64,000 nucleotides of DNA, taken from Pyrenophora tritici-repentis. Its lineage: Eukaryota; Ascomycota; Dothideomycetes; Pleosporales; Pleosporaceae. The notes under the pieces are model-generated. The model ran no database searches. It saw only the letters and a list, made by a program, of their open reading frames with translations, and was not told where the DNA came from. The first letter of the stretch is position 1; each line of letters begins with the position of its first letter. Location: the NCBI RefSeq assembly GCF_003171515.1, contig NC_089390.1:6448001-6512000 (forward strand). Direction: 5' to 3'. Both the position numbers and the translations under genes were made by a program. Below, one piece after another: positions 11,706-24,100 of this stretch.

Positions 11706-14700
11706 CTATTGAGGTGCTTGTTCGAATTCCCCATTTCTGTCCAGTCGTTCTGCAAATTCGGTTTGTTGCATCTGTTGCTGCATCTGCTGTTGCATCTGCT
11801 GTTGCTGAGAGAGGACCAACTCGGAAGGGTCCAATCCCAGATTAGCTGGGGATGCAGAATGCCACCATAAATTCTGCATATCGACGAGAGGAGTACCCTG
11901 GTCGAAGCTGGTGACGAAGGGGTTACCGAAAGCGAAAGACGTCGACTGATGTTCAGACCAATGATAGGGGTACAGGGGGCCAGCAAACTGCTGCTGGAAA
12001 GGCGGCAGCGCTAGACCTTGCGACGCTTCCTGTAGAAAATCAGTGACATCAGGTGTATTCCACAGATCTGGTTGCGACCGTAGCGTGGAGTTTCGCAAGT
12101 GTGCAGAATGTGGAGGCTGAGGAGCTTGATCTTGGTCATCAGCAACGAGCTCCTTGACCTGCTCTCGTAGAGCTGGTGCACATGTGTTTAGGATCTTGTA
12201 AACAACGTCGTAAGCCCGAGAAGCGACAGGGTCATTGACTCGCATCGCTCTGAGCCAACGTATCATCTTCTTAATAGACGTGATGATATCAGCTTTTTCT
12301 TCTGCTAGATGCTTGCCCTCGTAGGCCATCTCAAGCAACAGTACGGCCATAGTTTGCATGACTAGTGGACTTTTTGTTACCCCAGACTTGCTTATCGTTC
12401 AGATATTGCCACTTACTATTATGAACCACGTCCCACCACGGTCCTTGTGAGTATATGAAGCCAGTATCCGGTTGATCAGGCAGCAGCCTTACCATCTGTC
12501 GAGCGGCATAAACGCAAGTTTCAGCCATCTTTGCATTGAAGTTAACGGATCTCTCACTCTCTGATGCTATGCGTCGCTCAATTCGGCAAAGACATGGTCG
12601 GGTTATGAGAATCATTGTACTCCAATAGTACATCTTGAGCAGGAAGCGTTCGCGATGGAGGTCGGGTCTGTGAGACCAGCTACTGGTACGGTGATCCTCG
12701 GGTGGTAAGGCAGACTTTGACCATTCTTCAAGCTCCTTGAGCAGCTGCGTGATTTTTGTCTGGATGTGCTATTGATGATAGAGTCAGCGAGTCCTTATAG
12801 TCACCGGAAACTTAAGCGAAGCAACAAAGTTGATAAAAGAAGCCCTATATATGTACCTCCCAAGATTGGATAGCAGTTCGCGGCGAGTAAAGGTTGAGAA
12901 GAACCTTTTGTGAGATGAGCGTCAGGTCGATGTAGGTAACGAAGTAGTGGCTTTCACCAGTACTCTGCCTGCCAGACTCAAAAGTACTGCTGCTCGCATT
13001 TGTTCGTGGCGGACTATAGCTCGTACGAATGCGGGAAGCTTGTCGGGAAGCACTACTGTCTTGATCTGGTGCCCTACCCGTGGTCTGTGGATGAGATACT
13101 GTACAATCTTCGTTTGCGATGACAGGGGGGCGGCCTGTTATGGAGGATACGAGACACTCTATTGAGTGTAAACACCACCAAAGCTTCACCAACGGCTCTC
13201 GCTTTGCTTCATCCAACGATGGATCTTCGTTACGCAGATGTAGGCCAAGCGCCAGAGCGAGTCTGATGGAAATCCCGATCATGATCCAAGCTCTACTCAC
13301 GTGGCCAATAACCAGAAAGTAGAACGCTAATGTACCTGTCTGAAGTTTGTTGTGTCAGGTACGTGAAAGAATATCAAGGAGTACCAGAGACTTACGGCTT
13401 GAACCCGGTCCAAATTGGGAGCTGCAATGAAGGCCATGGTATCTTTCAATCCGAGGAGCTGAACGGCCCGCGTCATATAAATTAAATGGTCTCGCTCATC
13501 ACCTCTCCATTCGGCGCCGGTAAGGTGAGAGTATTTCGCGCCAATCGCAAATAGCAGGTTCATTGTCGCACGCCACTTGGGCGGAACATGGTATGGGCGC
13601 TGATTCCGTATAGATTGGATGTAACGGCAAAACTGATCCTCGAAATTGGCGGGCATGAGTGGGAAGGTGCCATGTACGGTATCGTTGTAGCAGTTGAAGA
13701 GCTTCTCGGCAGTGCCCGGATTTGGCATCTCGTATGGGTCCACGGCGATGTCGATTTCAATGTCGTCGCTGTCCAGATAAAAGGTTGCATCTGTGACGTG
13801 GCGCATGGATCCTGGTCTAGAGTTTTGTCTCCGTTCATGTAAAGCGTCGGATCTTTCATTAATAGCTCCCAGACTCGCACCAGGCGGACCGCGCCGCTGA
13901 CCATGAGGGTCCGTATTACCACGCTCTACCTGGCGTTGGACGCTTCGCAGCCACTGGACCTCGGAATTTTGGCCAATATAGCCGGTCTCTCTAGCTTCAC
14001 GGTTTCGCATCAGGTCCTCGTCGAGAATGTCAAGATCTTCGTTGGACCCGACAGATGCGGTCACAAAAGCCTCTCCATGATCAGCGTTCTCTGGCTCTTT
14101 CCCAACTGAAGATTGCTCACGCAGTCTCTTTCCGAGGGTCCTGACAGAATGGACGGATCCGACAGAGACTAGATCCTCCTCTACCTATACCAGAGCCAAA
14201 GTTAGTTGATTATTTCTGTGCCATGCATTGAGGGTGGCAGGTGAGCAAGGGGTACGCACGTCTTGTAATGCTTCGTTGATGATCTTCTTGTCCGCCTCGT
14301 CAACGCGGCCCTCAAGGTCTTTGAGCAAGCTAACGAGGTTCTCATTTAGTCGCATTGCCCTATAATATTAGATTGTAAGCTGAAGAGGATGGGCTTTTGG
14401 GTGCCTACTCTCCAAGACGATCTCTCCGTGCTGGATCGTACACACAGACTAGATTGCTTCGTTCGCAATTGGCGCAACGCGGCGTGCCACCTGAACACCT
14501 GACTTCTGGAAGACATTAACAAGAATGATCGGGTACAAAAATTAAAGGGCGGTATACTCCGCTTGCGACAGGTTTTGCAGGCTCTCGCTCTAAGCAGAGA
14601 TGTTAGCATGCCCAGGTGCCGACTAGTGTGGGGTGAGAGAACACTGACACGCGTTCCTCTTTATCGTATCTTTCTGACAATTCGGTACTTTTATGCGGCG

Positions 14701-14767
14701 CCAGATTCTGGATCGCGATCTTTCTAGCCTGTCCATGACTGGAAGGTTCAGGCGTACTTTGCTGCAT
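11706..14767 (-). CDS. Zn2Cys6 fungal-specific transcription factor
   Basis: This is a nuclear DNA-binding regulator with an N-terminal zinc cluster and a fungal-specific transcription factor middle domain (Fungal_trans). I read eight exons: 14767-14649, 14589-14558, 14505-14409, 14359-14260, 14184-13396, 13339-12857, 12768-12417 and 12361-11706, giving 875 aa with all phases agreeing. The zinc cluster, spread over exons 2-3, has cysteines at residues 44, 47, 54, 61, 64 and 71 (C-X2-C-X6-C-X6-C-X2-C-X6-C). A linker helix follows (LNENLVSLLKDLEGRVDEA). The middle domain shows SRAWIMIGISIRLALALGLH, then LWWCLHSIECLVSSITGRPP. Near the C-terminus is a Gln/Met repeat (about 11765-11815). The exon 1 donor (GTCAGT) is the weakest call. 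Target genes are unknown, and no biosynthetic cluster flanks it. Confidence 0.87.
11765..11815 (-). repeat. Gln-rich trinucleotide-type repeat in the transcription factor C-terminus
   Basis: Repeated CAG/CAA codons interrupted by ATG encode three Q-Q-Q-M style units. This is a possible activation segment and a likely length-variable site. Confidence 0.7.
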
Positions 14768-16598
14768 AGTGAAGGCTGGCTGTGATTGGAAGCCAGTTGG
14801 AGACCCGCACAGCCAGTGCAGATGCAGCTCGCGCGGAAAGCCGTCCCCAAGAGATCGATCCGTTCATGTGCTGAGGATGGGTAGGCCTCTTTGGAGGGTG
14901 TACGAGGCGGAAAGGGTGTGCTGAGACCCTCTGATGCGATCAGACTGTTGATGCAGGGAAGACAGGCCAACAATGGTGCCGGGAGACTATGTTCAAACGA
15001 GTCGGAGCAGATCCACAGGCGGCAAACAGAAGACTAGCTGTCGCTTGAACCCTTAGTACTGTTGGAGGATGAACAGAGAGGGTACCGCCTGTCAAACAAT
15101 TGATAGGCGGATATACACGCGCCAATCAGATCGTCCGCGCCGTTGCTGTTCAATTCATCACCACGAACGAGGTCGGGTTTTTTACCTTGTCTGACAATTT
15201 AGTACACAGTACGCTAAATGTATGTACAGTATTTTGCCTTGAAACAATTGAGATATGCCGCTGTTGTTTGCAAACGCGCGTACCCGAATCTTTAGAGCAA
15301 CACTCAACAAGTACAAGCTCCTTCGTAATCAAGGACGGCATCGTCTCGAGGTTTCTACATCGACAGGGCACCAGCAAACCCCCTCCATACGACTACCCGG
15401 CGCTTCTTGATCAGGTTTTTTCCGTCGGGATCGCGATCCAAGACAGGGCGGCGAGGAGCCCCGCGGAAGACGGCTGCGAGGCGACGCCTCCGGCTCCGAG
15501 ACATGGCAGCACACAATGTACAGACGAAAAGAAAGATAAAACACAGAGTACTAAATCTTCAGCATATATGCGGCAATTCTTGGGCGATGCACTATTTGAA
15601 GGCGTAGCCAAAGTGTCGTCCTACTTCTTGCTATGACTGGGTAGGTGCGCGCGCCCACGTCATAATTTACTTTACTATGTCGCTTTGGGACTCATCATAC
15701 TCTTCAACATGACGATTCCTTACTACGCGACTCGATTGATATCATTTGCCTAGTTTCATCCATCGAGAGTGACAGAAGCCGCTTATGCACAAAGCATACG
15801 GCTGGGGCTTTTTGGTATTTTCTAATCGCACAACGTCATCCTTCAACAACCCCCCCACAGTTCCATGCACGTTTCGTGTATGCCGATGTTCGTAATCCAC
15901 GGCACTCTATGACCAAGGGTTTTACAGTGTAGACGTACCTTTTTGCTGGCCTTTGAACATGTTAAAATCTTCACTAACCATCTCTTGACCTATCTTGCGG
16001 AAGCACATACTGTGTCTGTACATACTCGTTACGACACTCGTAGATCTACAACGAAGAGCGACACTCGATGAGCTTCCTAGCTACCTAGAGCAGAACATGG
16101 AGCTAGAAGCGAACTACGTGGTTAGAATACCAGCTCTGCGGGTCGGAATGACGCGCGCTGACTGGTTTAGAGACGATTGTTTCCTGAAGGGGACTTATTT
16201 AAGTCAGCGACTCTGCTCATAACTAGCGGGCAATGGCGTCACAAAATGTCGGCCTTGCCCGTAGCCTAGGGCACTACCCGTTCCCTGCCCCTTGGATAGA
16301 AAGAGCCCATACGCTTGCAACTTATTCCTACACTGCAACAACCGCGAAGACCAATTTTCGTCCACCAAAACTGGGCGTTGGCGATGATGGATGTACGCTC
16401 TGCTCTGGCAGAAGGGTCAACCTGGAAGCACGCTTTACCATGAACGGAAATTACTGCTAGCTCGCCGCGTTAGGCTAGCGATCCGCGCGGAATTTTCCAT
16501 TTCCGGACTTCCGAGGCTTCCTTCTCATCACGACATCACGATCACATTCCATCTTCATCATGCGTTGTCTTCCAACACTGCCCCATCACACTGTCTAA
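14768..16598. other. gene-poor stretch
   Basis: About 1.8 kb. The longest open frame (+ strand 15100-15636) has no recognisable domain and a composition unlike a folded protein. I see no repeat, LTR or RNA gene here. Confidence 0.45.
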
Positions 16599-17846
16599 AT
16601 GCTTACAAGGATAAAGTCCTGCGCAGAATGTCGAAAGAAACGCATAAAATGCGTCGCAACGCTTCCGCAATGCCTCATGTGCATCCGCACCGGCCGGGAA
16701 TCTTGGACTTGGACTGTCGGATGGACCCTTGTTTGTAGATATGACAAACATTGCAAAGTACGGTATGCAGAAGCGCAAATCGAACCCTTCGCATGAGATC
16801 AGAGCATTTCTTACGCAGGACTGTGCGTATCCGAACAGCCTGCTAATCCACCGGATCTCTCCACGAGCAACGGTGATGGAGTCACTCTACGAACGCTTTT
16901 TGGCCTACTTTACTTCCGATGGCGAGGAGAGAGATGTACGAAATCGAAAAACCTGGTTGTATAGCCTACCCGTTCTGTCAGCAGATGGCACCAACGAGGC
17001 CCTCACGCTAGCGATACAGGCCACAGCATACGCGTTTTGTGCAGTTGAGGCTGCCGATATAGCAATAAAGCAGCATTTCTTGAAGCTATATGGGCAAGCT
17101 CTCCGAAAGTACAGTCATTTTCTTTCACGCCCGCGATCTAAACATGAAGTTACGGTGCACATGGTGTCCTGTGCCAGTTATTTTACCATCTACGGACACA
17201 ACTCTTGCTTCTCCATTTAGCGGGTCACGGGAAGGAGACTCCCGTCGAAGCGAAGCGGATTTTGTATGGAACATTGGAGTACGTTCAGCTGCCTATGTTT
17301 CAGAGGCTTATGGGCTACATCTCAACATTGGCCGAAGTCTATTTTGCGCACAAACATGGCGTGGCAGAACAACATCTTAATCATAATGCATACACGATCA
17401 TCAAGATGGACGTTGAGTCACTTTGGCTTGAATATACAGAGGAGGCTGCGCTTGCGGACATATTCCTCGTCTAGGAAGACGCTTCGGGCGCCATGCATTT
17501 CCGCGACGCCTTTACCGTTGCATACTTCAGTGCAGCTCGCATAATACTTGGCATCGCAGTACCACAGGATGGGACTATATTGCAAGCCTCACAGTATCTG
17601 AAAATACACACAATGGGTTGCGCATATATGCGCATGGCTGCACCTTTACTGTTGGTTGCGCTGCATTGCCCCCGATCGAGCCAGCAGAGGCAAGCCACGG
17701 CATGCTTCGAGCGCTGGAACACCAAAACCCTGTCGGGAAATAGCGCACTTGTATTGGAATCAATGTATCGCCATCGAACATCGGAGGTTTACCGCTCACT
17801 ACCGAATCCCGATGCTAGTGTTGCTCTGTTCATTCCCAAACAGTAG
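16599..17846 (+). pseudogene. decayed Zn2Cys6 transcription factor (Fungal_trans_2-like)
   Basis: The frame at 16599 begins MLTRIKSCAECRKKRIKC and continues with PQCLMCIRTGRE: five of the six cluster cysteines at the right spacing. The frame then slips right where the sixth should be. The continuation is one frame over (GPLFVDMTN, then KTWLYSLPVL and LYGQALRKYSHFL). After about 17215 it returns to the first frame (AGHGKETPVEA), meets TAG at 17472-17474, and stays in that frame for FSAARIILGI and HTMGCAYMRMAAPLL, to a stop at 17846. The order matches factors with a C-terminal fungal transcription factor domain. One slip could be an intron ending ATTTAG near 17219, but the loss at the zinc cluster and the in-frame TAG are best read as decay. 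It lies 1 kb from a retrotransposon. Confidence 0.62.
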
Positions 17847-18839
17847 AGATCTCGATGAGGGAGATGCGCTATTGTCGAACACACTCACAAGCATTTCTGG
17901 AGTCAACGTGGACATAGTGCATGTGGGGCCTGCTCCTCGGGTGGCTACCTGGACTATTGGAAGCGACGTTACCACTAGTGATCTATCCGGACTAGCATAA
18001 ATAATGCCCAAACGATTCATAATAGTAACATCCGATCCTCGACACGAATTGCTCCATTTTGCAATCTCACCAAACCTGCTGAAGTTACACTGCATAACAC
18101 GATGCACGGCAGCAAGCTCGATCGTCACGAAATTTGTTGCAAGGTACAAGATCCATCCCTTTGCAAAAGAAGGAGCTGCGCTGACGTTGGTGAATGACTG
18201 TGCAACACCATGTCGACTGCCACCTGACTTATCGACCATGTGATTTTCAAGGGCCTAGGCCAAAGGATAGCTCTTGTTCTTAGCTCTTGGCAAGTAACTG
18301 CAGGCGCTTATTCACCCAAAAATCACCTAGTATTCTTGTTGCTTACAAGCGCTGACCACGGATAAGGTCGGATGAGCTTCAGCCCCGGAAGCTTTTGTTG
18401 GTGACTAACATGTGCTTTGCTGCATCGAGCTGTTTGATCTCTGTTCATATTAGCTGCCATCTCGATGTCAAGTCACGACTACGATAATCTTGGTTAGGGT
18501 AACGGTTCAAGTAGCAATGCTATCAATGCAGGTAAACGTGCCTAATAACCGTTAACGACTCCGGGGTTAGCTTTGGATTCTTGAGTCCACGTCACAAAAA
18601 GTCTGCGTGCTTGGAACATTGTTTGCTCGTCAGGTGCAGCGTGTAAGTTTTTTTTCTTTTCTTTCGTTTCCTCAGCTCGTCGTCTTGCTGGTCCCTCCCT
18701 CTCCATCTCAGTGTTTTGGTCGGCGAGAGAAATGATGGCGACCCACAATGAACTGCGATTCCGGAAACTAGACTGTTAGATGGCTTGGTCTTTCGCCGAA
18801 ATGTAGGGATACGAGTGGCATAAGACTAAATACGTTACT
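17847..18839. other. gene-poor flank of the retrotransposon
   Basis: This is about 1 kb of non-coding sequence with scattered short frames and a pyrimidine-rich run near 18647-18680. It ends in the TTACT target-site copy (18835-18839). I see no gene. Confidence 0.5.
18835..18839. repeat. left target-site duplication (TTACT)
   Basis: Five bases directly before the left LTR are identical to 24858-24862 directly after the right LTR. Confidence 0.9.
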
Positions 18840-19027
18840 TGTCGGATCGTGAGTATCGGTAGAGACGTCGGCTGCTGGACACTTCGGCCCGACTTCGGCC
18901 CACCTTGCGCAGAGCTTAGGTATACCTTCGTAGCAGCTGTGTTCGTAATAAATCACCATCACCGAACAGAATGCATTCCTAGTTATCGTTATTTCCTTTC
19001 AGCACTAGTGCTATAGACCTTCCAACA
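18840..19027 (+). repeat. left LTR, 188 bp
   Basis: It starts TGTCGG and ends CCAACA, giving the TG...CA ends of retroviral-type LTRs. The sequence is repeated at 24670-24857 with no difference that I can see. Confidence 0.95.
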
Positions 19028-19356
19028 CTGATCAGTGATTGCTTAAGGCGATCACAGACAGCAAGGTAGAAGAGACAGACCGCATCTTCGACGAACTCCC
19101 TGACGCACGACGTTATACTCCCGGGAGAAGATTCTGTGCTAAGAACAGAGCGAGGCAGAGATAACACAAAGCACTCTTAACCTCCCTCTACAGCTGCTGG
19201 TTTAGCTTAATCCGCGAACACAGAGCGCGTCAGCAACGCAATACAACTCAACCGTACGAGCGTCTCCGGACGATCCGATCACGTACAACAACAAGCGCTG
19301 GCACGACCAACCAGCGAGACAACAACACCGACAACGCGTCAACACCCGCTAGCAAG

Positions 19357-21184
19357 ATGGCGGATAACCAAAGCGAAATAAGCTCTGCAGACTCTGCTGA
19401 AGCTCAGAATCAACTACAGAATGAGCAATCAGAACACCTCTCAGACTCACCATGGGCCAAATTTACCGCGGAACAACTTATGGAAAACTGTCCATACACA
19501 GTTGCACTCAAGGTCATCAATACAGCTCTCTGGGGTGTACCCGCACCGGCGGACGCAAATGAGACACGCAACAACGTGGGTCGCTAAAGCTATCCACGAC
19601 TACAATGTGTCAATGGCCTGGGACGATGACCTCTTCATTGACTACAAATGGGACTTTGAAGGATGGACGAAGGAGCTATTTAGCAAGGTTGAGCGTGGTA
19701 CACTAAGGTCTCTTAAGAGTGTGCTACGACACCGGGGAGTATACACTGGCAACAATCACGCCAGGGTGGCGGACTCTCTCTACAACATTCTAGGTATAGA
19801 GAATACTCTTGAATGGGAACCAGCAGAGTTTCGAGCCATGAAATTCGACCAACAGTCCGAAGCGTACCAGCGCCAGCAGAGCAATAAACGCCAACAGGAC
19901 ACTCAGCACACAGTCTATCCAGCTGTACAACAACCACCGCAAGTACAACAACTGCCGCAATTACAACAACCGCCGCAATTACAACAGCCACCGCAAGTAC
20001 CACAGCCGTCGCAATTACAACGACCGTCGCAGGGCGAGCAACAAGAGCAGTATAGAGTGAGACAAGGCGTCCAGAGCCGTTCCCAAACAATAGAGCCACA
20101 ACAGCCGCTACACATGAGCGGTACGCTAGAAGGGCCTCAGCATCGACAACTGTGGGAGCAGGCCGCGCAGCCGCAACAAGGGCGTGCGCAACTACAGACA
20201 CGGCCGCCAGCGACTGCATATCGCGAAGTCACGCCATTTCCGCAACAGCCAACGAACCGCGTCCCTAACAGACCACCCGAACTACCATACGACCCGTACA
20301 AGACGCTACCGCCGCGATGGTCCCGCAACGATCGACTCGACGCTAATACGATCACGCAGTTCTCTAAGCTATGGGACAATAGCAACAAGTATACAGGGAA
20401 TGCGTACGATCTCCTAGACGATAAGATCAAGATCTTCTTCAGCATCTGCTGGCAGGTAGATATCCAAGAAGAGCAGTTTCACGCAGTGTTTCCCCGTATC
20501 CTTACCGGACGTGCAGAGACATTCTACATACAGGTTGTAGAGAGAGATGACAGCTTTGCTGATGCGTACATGGCAATCAAAAACCACTTCGACCATGACG
20601 TCCATCACCAGCACTACTACACAGACTGGACGACTACAACCTTCGCTCGCACCCGCACAGAGAACCCCGACAAGGGACTACACGAGGTTCTGCAGATCCT
20701 GCTTGACAAGCTGCAGCTATGCCAGCGTGCCCTTGGCAAGAACTTTGAGGGCGAGGATGCCCTACGTACCACTGTCATCAATGCCTGCCGAGGAGTACCA
20801 GAGCTTGAGATGGCACTGTTCAAACCAGCCACAATCTGTGAAGGACTCTTCTCAGACCTACGTTCTGCAGTTGAGACACACCTTGCACGGCAACACACTA
20901 CCCAGATGGTCACAGAGGACCAATACTACTTAGATCGCCGATACAACGGCAATGGAAGAATCCGAGGTAGATCTCGAGGTGGAGGAGGATTCAGAGGCGG
21001 ATCTAGAGGAGCATATCGAGGAGGCGAGCAGCGCGACGACAACGGACGAGGATTTAAGCCTCGCTGGAGGAAGAAATGCTTTGTTTGCCAGAAGGAAGGA
21101 TGCTGGTCTACCAACCACACAGACGAAGAGCGCAAGGCTGCCCGTACACAGTTCTTCTCTACGCTATACTTTACAGGTACACAG
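19357..21184 (+). CDS. gag: copia Gag (frame-broken)
   Basis: Gag is the nucleocapsid protein that packages element RNA in virus-like particles. The natural start MADNQSEISSAD lies at 19357 and reads protein-like for about 70 codons, then hits TAA at 19585. The continuation is one frame over (WVAKAIHDYN, DDLFIDYKWDFEGWTKELF), so a +1 shift lies near 19560-19585. A Gln/Pro repeat follows (19927-20035), then the capsid-like region (FFSICWQVDIQEEQF, FARTRTENPDKGLHEVLQIL) and an RGG-rich stretch (20950-21040). The zinc knuckle at 21077-21118 reads C-X2-C-X4-C-X4-H, a Cys-rich variant of the usual CCHC. It ends where the frame must change again into pol. Confidence 0.85.
19927..20035 (+). repeat. 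21-nt tandem repeat encoding Gln/Pro units in Gag
   Basis: About five degenerate copies of a 21-nt unit encode a Q-P-P-Q-(V/L)-Q-Q pattern. This low-complexity linker lies between the N-terminal and capsid-like parts of Gag. Confidence 0.75.
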
Positions 21185-24100
21185 CCCCCAAGGACTTCTC
21201 CGTACATCTTGCAGAATACGAAGGGATCGAGCACACTAGCCAGTACAATCAGAGAGGATGGAGAGAGGAGGAAGACTGCGAGGATGACGACGATGACGAC
21301 GTCGCGGAAGCATACCTTGAACAGCAGTTTTTCACGGAGCAATGCCTTGCAGATCAGGCGTTCTTGCACCACATCTCTGGCGACGACGTATACCGCCAAG
21401 ACGCGCCATCAGCGCCAGCGTCACAGTTCCTGCTTGAAGACCGCTACACAAGATCTGTGTACCAAGGGATCCTACCGGATACAGGCGCTGCCAACGTATC
21501 CACAGTTGGCAAGGAGCAGTACCTTGCACTCACAAGGGAAGATCCTACAGTTAGGATGGATACGTCTACAGCAGGAAAGGCATCTATCAAATTCGGCAAG
21601 GGCGAGGCTACATCATCTATTGGCACTGCACAGGTCTCTACAGACATTGGGACGATCAACTTTGAGGTGCTTGACGCACCTACACCATTCTTATTGTGCC
21701 TTGCAGACATGGACAGGTTAAAGGTCTACTTTAACAACACCACAGATGAGCTAGTCCAGGGTGACGTACACATCCCTGTAATTCGCAAATGGGGACATCC
21801 TTGGTTCCATCTGAACAAAAGAGAGAGAGCAACTGTGTTCCTGACAGAGACAGAGTTGCGACGGCTCCATCGACGATTTGGACACCCAGCTGTCACGCGA
21901 CTTGTTAAGCTCTTAAAGGATGCTGGCCATAACGACTTCGAAGAAAGAACCCTAGAAGAAGTCACTAAGTTCTGCCACCACTGCCAGCTCCACAGCTCCG
22001 CACCGCGCCGATTCAAATTCACTCTCAAGGATGATCACCACTTCAACTATGAGATCCTGGTGGATGTGATGTACCTGAGCAACAAACCTGTACTGCATGT
22101 GGTCGATTCCTCAACAGCGTTTCAAGGCGCGAGGTTCCTTAGCGCTATCTCAGCTAAAGAAACATGGCAAGCACTGCGGATACTATGGATCGACACGTAT
22201 CAAGGACCACCAGACATTATCACGCATGACGCAGGCACTAACTTTGCAAGCACAGAGTTCCGCGCAGAAGCAAAGATCATGGGAGTCACATGCAAGCAAA
22301 TACCTACGGAGGCGCACTGGTCTATCGGCAAAACTGAGAGGTACCATGCACCTCTACGCCGCGCATGGGACATACTCTATGCAGAACTCACTGACACTAT
22401 GTCCGACGACGCGATTCTCCAGATGGCTGTGAAGGCTGTCAACGATACTGCTGGCCCCGATGGACTAGTCCCGACGCTACTGGTCTTTGGAGCGTACCCA
22501 CGAATGACTGCAGAGTCACCGCCATCCCCGTCAATGGTCAAGCGCAGCGAGGCTATTCAAAAGGCGACGAAAGCCCTACGCAAGATCACGGCAGAGCACC
22601 AAGTTGCAGACGCCTTGAACACCCGCAATGGACCAGCCACTGCAGACATGCTCGCGCTCCCACTCCAGAGCGAAGTCTTAGTATGGAGAGAGAGTGATGG
22701 CTGGAATGGCCCGTACAAGATCGCCAGTACAGATGGCCACAACGTCACTGTTGACATGGTCAATGGTCCAACGACATTCAGATCCACTGTCGTCAAGCCA
22801 TACTACAGACCGGACCACCTTTGGAGCGACCCCGATGCGCCACACGCGCCGAATGAGCCGCATGAGCCGGTAGCAGTACCACCGGCAGTGCAACCACGCA
22901 GGAGAGGCCGCCCTCCAGGGTCAAAGAACAAGCGGAAGGCGCACGCGTACATCACCAAGAAGGAGCAGGACGATCTTGAGCTAGCTATCAAGCTACGTAA
23001 CGATGGAGTGATCACAACCTCAGGCGCCCCCTTTGAAGCGTCTGATGACCAAGAGATCAGCGACCTCGTAGGTCGTGGAGTCTTTAAATTTGAGCAATAC
23101 GACGAGAGGCTACACAGCAAGATCCGGATCTTCAAGTCACGCCTAGTACGTGAGGTCAAGGGAAAGACAACCAAGCCCTATGAGAAATCCCGCCTAGTTA
23201 TCCAAGGCTACCAGGACCACGGCAAGGAGACTATTCTGACGCAATCTCCAACCATACAGCGATGTAGCCAGCGCCTGATTATGTCGCTGGCGCCCGAGAT
23301 GGTACAACGCGGAATGAACATCGAGCTCCGTGACATTACGCAGGCGTATCCCCAGGCGCAGACAGCCCTGAAGAGGACGATACTCGCACATCTTCCTACT
23401 GAGCTAGTCCATCGATATCCAGAAGGCACGCTACTCCATGTGATCAAGCCGCTGTATGGAATCGCTGAGGCAGGAGTCCACTGGTGGACAACGTATCACG
23501 GACACCATTGCAAGGAACTGGACATGGCAACATCGACGTACGACCCATGCCTATTGATCACGAACAGAGACGACGCAGGCATCTTCGGCATCGTTGGCAT
23601 GCAGACAGACGACACTCTCATGCTCGGGACACCAGCGTTCTCGTCACGTGAAGAGAAGAAGATCCAGAAGGCAGAGTTCAGGTCAAAGCCAAAAGCAAGG
23701 CTGACACCAGAAGTGCAGTTAGACTTCAATGGATGTACACTCACGATGGACGCCAGCAGAGTCTTGACCCTTAGGCAGAAAGGACAAGGAGGAAGGATCA
23801 GGCTTGTGGATATCAGGGCACCCGACCGCGCGCAACAGTACACCGAGCAGCGCGCCCGCGGAGCGTACATCGCATCAACATGCCAACCAGAGGCGTCATT
23901 TGACCTGTCCGTCGCTGCTCAAGCTCAGCAACCATCAGACGAGGACATCAAGGCACTCAACAAACGCCTGAAATGGCAGATGGAGAATCTCGATCGTGGC
24001 CTGCGCTACGTCACTGTCAATCTTATGGAGGCCAAGTTGATGGTCTTTGTGGATGGCTCCTTTGCCAACAACAAGGACCTCAGCTCACAGCTAGGCTTTG

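Noticed and set aside
15100..15636. 178-codon plus-strand frame in gene-poor DNA
   Set aside because: No domain, no promoter-like context and a composition like non-coding sequence.
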